Assembly: GCF_024171885.1 (NCBI RefSeq) | Contig: NZ_JAMTCP010000008.1 | Location: 1 to 64,000, forward strand | Reading direction: 5' to 3' | Length of the DNA stretch: 64,000 nucleotides | Source: Streptoalloteichus tenebrarius | Lineage (GTDB): Bacteria; Actinomycetota; Actinomycetes; Mycobacteriales; Pseudonocardiaceae | In this document: positions 58,657 to 64,000 of the stretch, piece after piece | How the letters are laid out: each line of letters begins with the position of its first letter | Numbering within the stretch: position 1 is the first letter of the stretch | Position numbers and translations under genes: made by a program | The notes under the pieces: generated by a model | What the model saw: the letters and a program-made list of their open reading frames with translations, nothing else | Database searches by the model: none | What the model was told of the DNA's origin: nothing

Positions 58657-60309
58657 TCATTCGGAGGCTCGCACGATCTCCTTGTGCGCGACCCGCCCGT
58701 CCCGGAAGCACACGCGGTAGAACACGATCTCCTGGTTCTTCACCGGCTCGTCGGCCGCCTTGTAGTGCGCGCACCGCACGCCCACCGGAAGCGGCGAACC
58801 CGCCTGCCGGGCCTGCGGCCACAGCTCCGCGGCGTCGTTGGGCAACGGTTCGAGTTCGTTCTCCGGCTGGCCGACCGCGATCCGGTCATAGGTGGAACGG
58901 ACCATCGCGATGTTGTCCCACTCCTGGCTGGCCGCGACCAGGAACATCACGAAGCACGCGAACACCACCAGGAGCGTCCCGGCGATGGCCCAGAGCAACC
59001 CGGTGGTGCTCGCCCGGGGAAGGTCCGGCGGAGCCGGGGCGGGGACCTCCGGCTCCCGTCCGTGCGGCAGCGGGCTCGCCGCCCGCACGGGTTCGGCGTC
59101 GGCCGGCGGCTGCTCGGGCAGCGTGGCCTCGACCACGAACCCGCCGTCCGCGGTCGGTCGCGAGGTCAGCTCGCCGCCCGCCACCGCCACCCGCTCCCGC
59201 AGGCCGATCAGCCCCTGCCCCCCGCTGCTCACGCCGTCAGGGGTCGGACCGGTCGGCGCGGTGTTGGCCACCGCGACGCGCAGCCCGGAGGACAGGAACT
59301 CGACGACAACCCGCACCCGTGCGCCCGGCGCGTACTTGTGCGCGTTGGTCAGCCCCTCCTGCAACACCCGGAAGGCCGCCTGCTCGGTGAGCGCCGGCAG
59401 CGTCCTCCGCCGACCCACCCGCTCCACCAGCACGTCCATCCCGGCCTGCCGGGAGCGCGTCACCAGCTCGTCGACGTCGGCCAGGGTCTGCGCCGCGCCC
59501 CGCTCCGCGTCGCCCTCCTGCGTCAGCACGCCGATGATCTGCCGGAGCTCCTGCATCGCCGACTGGGTCGCCTCGCGCAGCACCCGCACCGCCCGCATCT
59601 GCTGTTCGGGCAGCGCCGCCGTCATCTCCAGCGCCCCGGCGTGCAGCGACACCAGGGTGAGCTGGTGGCCGAGGCTGTCGTGCATGTCACGCGCGATCCG
59701 GGTGCGTTCCCGCAGCCGCGCCTGCTCGGCCACGACGACGCGTTCCCGCTCCAGGTGCGCGTTCCGCTCCCGCAGGGCGTCGACCAGCGCTCGGCGCTGC
59801 GCGCGGTAGCGCCCCATCAGCGCCGGCAACACCACGGCCATCACGAGGAACGCCACCGCGATGAACAGCACGGTCCGGCTGCCCTCGAAGGAGACGGCGG
59901 CGGAGGTGATCTGGCACGCCATGACGCCGCCGACCGCCAGGAGCAGACGCCACCAGCGGGTGACGCGATAGCCGGCCCCGTAGCTGGCGACGACGATCAG
60001 CACGGCTGCCGTGCCGGCGGACAGCAGGGACAGTGCCCCGGTGGCGAGCAACGCGAAGGCGGGGAACCGCAGCCGCAGCAGGGTGAGGACGAGCGTGAGC
60101 GGCAGGGCCACCGCGAACGCCAACCACGAGGTCTCCCCGTCGACGAGCCCGAACAGCGCGCCGGGGCCGAGCACCATGGCCAGCACGAACAGCTCGTAGA
60201 ACAGGCGGCGGCGGGGGATCGGCCTCGGCGGGACCAACGAGCGGAGGAACCACGACAGCCAGGCCCGCGCCTGTCTGCTGCGAACGACTGTGGACGGAAC
60301 ACCGGGCAC
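58657..60309 (-). CDS. NarL-type sensor histidine kinase with an extra C-terminal membrane helix
   Basis: A 550-residue kinase. Five or six N-terminal helices (ELFVLAMVLGPGALFGLVDG, LPLTLVLTLLRLRFPAFALL, LLSAGTAAVLIVVASYGAGY, TVLFIAVAFLVMAVVLPALM) precede a coiled segment and the HisKA_3 motif TRIARDMHDSLGHQLTLVSL. The ATPase domain has EGLTNAHKYAPGARV and GGQGLIGLRERVAVAGG. After a Pro-rich linker another membrane helix (TTGLLWAIAGTLLVVFACFV) leads to about 85 extracytoplasmic residues with Cys and KNQEIVFYRVCF, which is unusual. No response regulator is adjacent. GTG 60309; divergent from thrS. Confidence 0.87.
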   Translation of the reverse strand: MPGVPSTVVRSRQARAWLSWFLRSLVPPRPIPRRRLFYELFVLAMVLGPGALFGLVDGETSWLAFAVALPLTLVLTLLRLRFPAFALLATGALSLLSAGTAAVLIVVASYGAGYRVTRWWRLLLAVGGVMACQITSAAVSFEGSRTVLFIAVAFLVMAVVLPALMGRYRAQRRALVDALRERNAHLERERVVVAEQARLRERTRIARDMHDSLGHQLTLVSLHAGALEMTAALPEQQMRAVRVLREATQSAMQELRQIIGVLTQEGDAERGAAQTLADVDELVTRSRQAGMDVLVERVGRRRTLPALTEQAAFRVLQEGLTNAHKYAPGARVRVVVEFLSSGLRVAVANTAPTGPTPDGVSSGGQGLIGLRERVAVAGGELTSRPTADGGFVVEATLPEQPPADAEPVRAASPLPHGREPEVPAPAPPDLPRASTTGLLWAIAGTLLVVFACFVMFLVAASQEWDNIAMVRSTYDRIAVGQPENELEPLPNDAAELWPQARQAGSPLPVGVRCAHYKAADEPVKNQEIVFYRVCFRDGRVAHKEIVRASE

Positions 60310-60514
60310 CTCAAGACGGTAGCCCGCGCGTCGCGGCGTTTCGCCCGGTTCGCGCGGAGCGCCTCCCTCCGCCGTCCCGCTCCGCCCGCCCCCGCGGCGG
60401 GGCGGTGAAACCCGCAGGTTGTGCGCGGGGCGCACTCGATAGCATCGGCACGCGAAGCACCACCCGATCGCGCGTGGACGAGCAGACCGCGCGCCCCGAG
60501 CCGAGGAGCCCCCC

Positions 60515-62584
60515 GTGTCGCAGACCAGTCCCGTGCCCGCCGAGCCCGCAGCGCGCGTGCTGGTGCCGGCCGGGACGACCGCCGGCCAGGCGCTGCGCGA
60601 CGCGGGGGCGCCGAACAAGGGGCCGCAGGCGGTCGTCGTCGTGCGTGACCCGAACGGCCGGCTGCGCGACCTGTCCTGGGCGCCCGACGTGGACACCGAG
60701 GTCGAGCCGGTCACCGCCGACAGCGAGGACGGCCGCAGCGTGATCCGCCACTCCTGCGCCCACGTGCTGGCGCAGGCGGTGCAGCAGCTCTTCCCCGAGG
60801 CCAAGCTGGGCATCGGCCCGCCGGTCAGGGACGGCTTCTACTACGACTTCGACGTCGACCGGCCCTTCACCCCCGAGGACCTCCAGGCGCTCGAGAAGCG
60901 CATGAAGCAGATCATCAAGGGCGCGCAGCGGTTCTCGCGCCGGGTGGTCGAGTCGGTGGACGCGGCCCGCGCCGAGCTGGCCGCCGAGCCGTACAAGCTG
61001 GAGCTCGTCGACATCAAGTCCGAGCCCGGCGCGGTGGACACCTCCGAGGTCATGGAGGTCGGCGGCGGCGAGTTGACGATCTACGACAACCTCGACCCCC
61101 GCAGCGGCGAGCGGGTGTGGGGCGACCTGTGCCGCGGCCCGCACGTGCCGACCACCAAGTACATCCCGGCGTTCAAGCTCATGCGCACCGCCGCCGCCTA
61201 CTGGCGCGGCAGTGAGAAGAACCCGCAGCTCCAGCGCGTGTACGGCACGGCGTGGGAGTCGCAGGAGGCGCTGGACCGCCACCTGGAGCTGCTGGCGGAG
61301 GCGGAGCGCCGCGACCACCGCCGGCTCGGCTCCGAGCTGGACCTGTTCAGCTTCCCCGACGAGATCGGCTCCGGCCTGGCCGTCTTCCACCCGAAGGGCG
61401 GCGTGGTCCGCCGGGTGATGGAGGACTACTCGCGGCGCCGCCACGAGGAGGCCGACTACGAGTTCGTCTACTCGCCGCACATCACGAAGAGCACGCTGTT
61501 CGAGACCTCGGGCCACCTCGACTGGTACCGCGACGGTATGTACCCGGCGATGCACCTCGACGCCGAGCTAGACGACGAGGGCAACGTCCGCCGGCCGGGG
61601 CAGGACTACTACCTCAAGCCGATGAACTGCCCGTTCCACAACCTGATCTTCCGGGCGCGCGGGCGGTCCTACCGCGAGCTGCCGCTGCGGCTGTTCGAGT
61701 TCGGCTCGGTCTACCGGTACGAGAAGTCCGGCGTGGTGCACGGCCTCACCAGGGTGCGCGGCATGACGCAGGACGACGCGCACATCTACTGCACCCAGGA
61801 GCAGGTGCGCGACGAACTGAAGTCGCTGCTGACCTTCGTGCTCGACCTGCTGCGCGACTACGGCCTCGACGACTTCTACCTCGAACTGTCGACCAAGAAC
61901 GAGGAGAAGTACGTCGGCTCGGACGAGATCTGGGAGCAGGCCACCGAGACGCTGCGCCAGGTCGCCGAGGACTCCGGCCTCGACCTCGTGCCCGACCCGG
62001 GCGGCGCGGCCTTCTACGGCCCGAAGATCTCGGTGCAGGCCAAGGACGCGCTGGGCCGCACCTGGCAGATGTCCACCATCCAGCTCGACTTCAACCTGCC
62101 GGAGCGGTTCGAGCTGGAGTACACCGCGCAGGACGGCTCCCGGAAGCGCCCGGTGATGATCCACCGCGCGTTGTTCGGCTCGATCGAGCGGTTCTTCGGC
62201 GTGCTCACCGAGCACTACGCCGGCGCGTTCCCCGCGTGGCTGGCGCCGGTCCAGGTCGTGGGCATCCCGATCGCCGACGAGCACGCCGAGCACCTGCGGC
62301 AGGTGGCCAAGGCGCTGCGGGCCAGGGGCATCCGGGTCGACGTGGACCTGTCCGACGACCGGATGCAGAAGAAGATCCGCAACCACACCGTGCAGAAGGT
62401 GCCGTTCCTGCTGCTGGCCGGCGGCAAGGACGTGGAGGCCGGCGCGGTGTCGTTCCGGTTCCGCGACGGCAGCCAGGTCAACGGCGTGCCGGTGGACCGG
62501 GCCGTGGAGGCGGTCGCCGCGTGGGTGGAGCGGCGGGAGAACGCCTCGCCGACCGCCGAGACCTTCCGGGTGGACCAGGCGTGA
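60515..62584 (+). CDS. thrS: Threonine-tRNA ligase
   Basis: A 689-residue class II synthetase. TGS domain (about 12-75), editing domain with [20 protein letters not shown] (zinc-type His motif) and core motifs: [80 protein letters not shown] and [20 protein letters not shown]. The anticodon-binding domain follows. GTG 60515; no T-box leader is visible in the 205-base upstream region, which also serves the divergent kinase. Start of the thrS-HIT-pgsA operon. Confidence 0.97.
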   Translation: MSQTSPVPAEPAARVLVPAGTTAGQALRDAGAPNKGPQAVVVVRDPNGRLRDLSWAPDVDTEVEPVTADSEDGRSVIRHSCAHVLAQAVQQLFPEAKLGIGPPVRDGFYYDFDVDRPFTPEDLQALEKRMKQIIKGAQRFSRRVVESVDAARAELAAEPYKLELVDIKSEPGAVDTSEVMEVGGGELTIYDNLDPRSGERVWGDLCRGPHVPTTKYIPAFKLMRTAAAYWRGSEKNPQLQRVYGTAWESQEALDRHLELLAEAERRDHRRLGSELDLFSFPDEIGSGLAVFHPKGGVVRRVMEDYSRRRHEEADYEFVYSPHITKSTLFETSGHLDWYRDGMYPAMHLDAELDDEGNVRRPGQDYYLKPMNCPFHNLIFRARGRSYRELPLRLFEFGSVYRYEKSGVVHGLTRVRGMTQDDAHIYCTQEQVRDELKSLLTFVLDLLRDYGLDDFYLELSTKNEEKYVGSDEIWEQATETLRQVAEDSGLDLVPDPGGAAFYGPKISVQAKDALGRTWQMSTIQLDFNLPERFELEYTAQDGSRKRPVMIHRALFGSIERFFGVLTEHYAGAFPAWLAPVQVVGIPIADEHAEHLRQVAKALRARGIRVDVDLSDDRMQKKIRNHTVQKVPFLLLAGGKDVEAGAVSFRFRDGSQVNGVPVDRAVEAVAAWVERRENASPTAETFRVDQA

Positions 62585-63204
62585 GCGCCGTGAACCCGGA
62601 CGACGCGGCCAACGGCCTGCCCGGCCCGGTGCCCGAGGGGACGGCGCTCGGCCCCTCGGAGCTGGTGCCGCAGGAGGGGATCGGGGTGCCCGACCCGCTC
62701 CAGCGCCTGTGGACGCCCCACCGGATGGCCTACATCCAGGGGGAGAACAAGCCGGAGGGCACGGAGCCCGGTGGCTGCCCGTTCTGCCGGGTGGTCGAGC
62801 TGGACGACGCGGAGGCGTTGATCATCGCCAGGGGCCGGCTGGTGTACGCGGTGCTGAACCTGTACCCGTACAACCCAGGGCACCTCATGCTGCTGCCGTA
62901 CCGGCACGTGCCCGACTACACCGACCTGACGGCCGACGAGACCGTCGAGCTGGCCGAGTTCACCCAGCGCGCGATGCGCGCGGTGCGCCTGGCCTCCTCC
63001 CCGCACGGGTTCAACATCGGCATGAACCAGGGCGCCGTGGCCGGGGCGGGCATCGCGGCCCACCTCCACCAGCACGTGGTGCCGAGGTGGGGCGGGGACT
63101 CGAACTTCATGCCGGTCGTCGGCCACACCAAGGTGCTGCCGCAGCTCCTGGGCCAGACCAGGGACCTGCTGGCCGACGCGTGGCGGCGCGTGTCCGAGAG
63201 CTGA
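62581..63204 (+). CDS. HIT domain protein, Ap4A phosphorylase-like
   Basis: A 207-residue histidine-triad protein. [60 protein letters not shown] and the triad [20 protein letters not shown] are clear. The mycobacterial orthologue in the same position is a diadenosine tetraphosphate phosphorylase; activity here is inferred from this synteny. GTG 62581 overlaps the thrS stop (GTGA). Confidence 0.93.
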   Translation: MSAVNPDDAANGLPGPVPEGTALGPSELVPQEGIGVPDPLQRLWTPHRMAYIQGENKPEGTEPGGCPFCRVVELDDAEALIIARGRLVYAVLNLYPYNPGHLMLLPYRHVPDYTDLTADETVELAEFTQRAMRAVRLASSPHGFNIGMNQGAVAGAGIAAHLHQHVVPRWGGDSNFMPVVGHTKVLPQLLGQTRDLLADAWRRVSES

Positions 63205-63231
63205 CGCGGGCTGACCCGCCGCGAGCGAGTG

Positions 63232-63277
63232 CCGACCGGCCCCGTCCGTCGCCTTCCGGCGCGGTGGGGCCGGTCGG
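63232..63277 (+). terminator. Hairpin between the HIT and pgsA genes
   Basis: CCGACCGGCCCC / GGGGCCGGTCGG perfect 12-base stem with a 22-base loop, 27 bases after the HIT stop. It may end or weaken transcription into pgsA. The remaining 200 bases to the next start hold no gene. Confidence 0.75.
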
Positions 63278-63480
63278 GCGTTTCCGGCCTCAGGCGACCA
63301 GACCCGGCCTCCGGCTCGTCCGGCGTTGTCGGCGCGCGGGAGGCGCGGGCCGCCGGCGACGTAACGAACGCCACGCCCCGCCCCTGGCGCCGAGGTGTCG
63401 GCGGCGGCGGTGGGGTGGGGGCTGGTTAGGCTGCCGGGACGACCAGTCCCTGCGTTCCCGGTAGGTGCCGAGACTCTCCG

Positions 63481-64000
63481 ATGCTCAACATCTTCGCCCG
63501 TGCCTCGGTCTCCCGCGTCACCGATCCGATCGGGGCGTGGCTGGTCCGGTGCGGGCTTACCCCGAACGTCGTCACCGTCGTCGGCACGACCGGCACGGTG
63601 CTGGGCGCGCTGTGGTTCTTCCCGCGCGGCCAGCTCTTCGTCGGCACCCTGGTCGTCACCGTCTTCGTGCTGTTCGACCTGTTGGACGGGGCGATGGCGC
63701 GGTCGGTCGGGCGGGGCACGCCGTTCGGCGCGGTGCTGGACGCGAGCTGCGACCGGATCGCCGACGGCGCGTTGTTCGGGGCGTTGGCCTGGTGGTGCTT
63801 CACCGGTGGGGACAACCGGCCGCTGGCCGCCGCGGCCCTGGTGTGCCTGGTGGGCGCCCAGGTCATCTCCTACGTGAAGGCGCGCGCCGAGGCCTCGGGC
63901 CTCTCGGCGGACGGCGGCCTGGTGGAGCGGGCGGAGCGGTTCATCATCGCCCTGGTCGGCGCGGGTCTGTCCGATCTCCTGGGCGTGCCGTGGGTGCTGG
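63481..64000 (+). CDS. pgsA: Phosphatidylinositol phosphate synthase (CDP-alcohol phosphatidyltransferase), 3' end outside window
   Basis: The first 173 residues are present. The CDP-alcohol phosphotransferase signature D-G-x2-A-R-x8-G-x3-D-x3-D is complete: LLDGAMARSVGRGTPFGAVL then DASCDRIAD. Membrane helices include NVVTVVGTTGTVLGALWFFP, LFVGTLVVTVFVLFDLL and PLAAAALVCLVGAQVISYVK. In mycobacteria the same place after thrS-HIT is PgsA1, which makes phosphatidylinositol phosphate for inositol lipids and mannosides. ATG 63481; ribosome site weak. Confidence 0.92.
   Translation, partial: MLNIFARASVSRVTDPIGAWLVRCGLTPNVVTVVGTTGTVLGALWFFPRGQLFVGTLVVTVFVLFDLLDGAMARSVGRGTPFGAVLDASCDRIADGALFGALAWWCFTGGDNRPLAAAALVCLVGAQVISYVKARAEASGLSADGGLVERAERFIIALVGAGLSDLLGVPWVL

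Noticed and set aside
58096-60408. A 770-residue plus-strand frame opposite the histidine kinase
   Set aside because: Composition is His/Arg/Gln/Gly-rich without any domain; third-position bias belongs to the kinase gene on the other strand.
60310-60514. T-box riboswitch before thrS
   Set aside because: No AGGGTGG-type antiterminator motif or long leader is visible, and actinobacterial T-boxes mostly precede ileS.

Overview
The window is about 73% G+C, with dense, short-spaced genes, many GTG starts and an actinobacterial gene set: an SsgB-like sporulation regulator, a coproporphyrin-dependent haem cluster ending in HemQ, split LigD/LigC non-homologous end-joining (NHEJ) genes, a thrS-HIT-pgsA operon as in mycobacteria, a PGPGW membrane protein and an Asp23/AmaP/DUF6286 cluster. 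Protein style points to Pseudonocardiales, most plausibly the Actinosynnema/Saccharothrix/Streptoalloteichus group. A 16S rRNA G1405-type methyltransferase suggests an aminoglycoside producer or a relative of one.

Layout. 1-2.9 kb: an eroded accessory patch of Rhs toxin tips with HEAT-like immunity partners on both strands, ending at a DUF72 gene. 4-7.6 kb: fadA-fadJ beta-oxidation operon behind two identical-spaced operator-like palindromes. 7.7-15.6 kb: RNase D, LuxR-type regulator, renal-type dipeptidase, DUF3000, hemE-hemG-hemQ. 15.7-18.8 kb: a likely peptide-modification operon: two TIGR04222-like membrane proteins (one with a Gly/Cys-only tail), a DUF692 multinuclear iron oxidase (MNIO) and a small partner. 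19-27 kb: msrB, LigD polymerase, membrane proteins, an unannotatable-size 28-residue Cys-rich peptide, a lipoprotein hydrolase lacking its nucleophile, a GH43 enzyme and LigC. 27.4-30.4 kb: alkaline-shock/Asp23 envelope cluster. 30.5-42 kb: reductase, ZapE, DUF2252, copper storage protein, ornithine aminotransferase, PPK2, lactonase, secreted GDSL esterase, M64 peptidase and NmrA-like oxidoreductase.

42-49.8 kb: leader peptide plus complete oligopeptide ABC transporter, then two decoding-centre 16S rRNA methyltransferase genes side by side (G1405 type and RsmI). 50-54 kb: a solitary infA paralogue, thioesterase, orphan sugar-binding lipoprotein and an adenosine deaminase homologue lacking the usual catalytic Glu. 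54-58.6 kb: tRNA genes (Val, Cys, Gly; a second Val), ssgB, a GIY-YIG-like protein and small families. 58.6-64 kb: a histidine kinase with an unusual C-terminal membrane segment, then thrS-HIT-pgsA, the last cut by the window end.

The most interesting items are the MNIO/TIGR04222 operon, the 28-residue Cys-rich peptide gene, the dispersed palindrome GTCCANNNTGGAC (which sits in protein C-termini and linkers), the paired rRNA methyltransferases, the candidate leader-peptide-controlled peptide transporter, and the Rhs tip graveyard. Nothing here was compared with a database; family names come from recognising motifs by eye.
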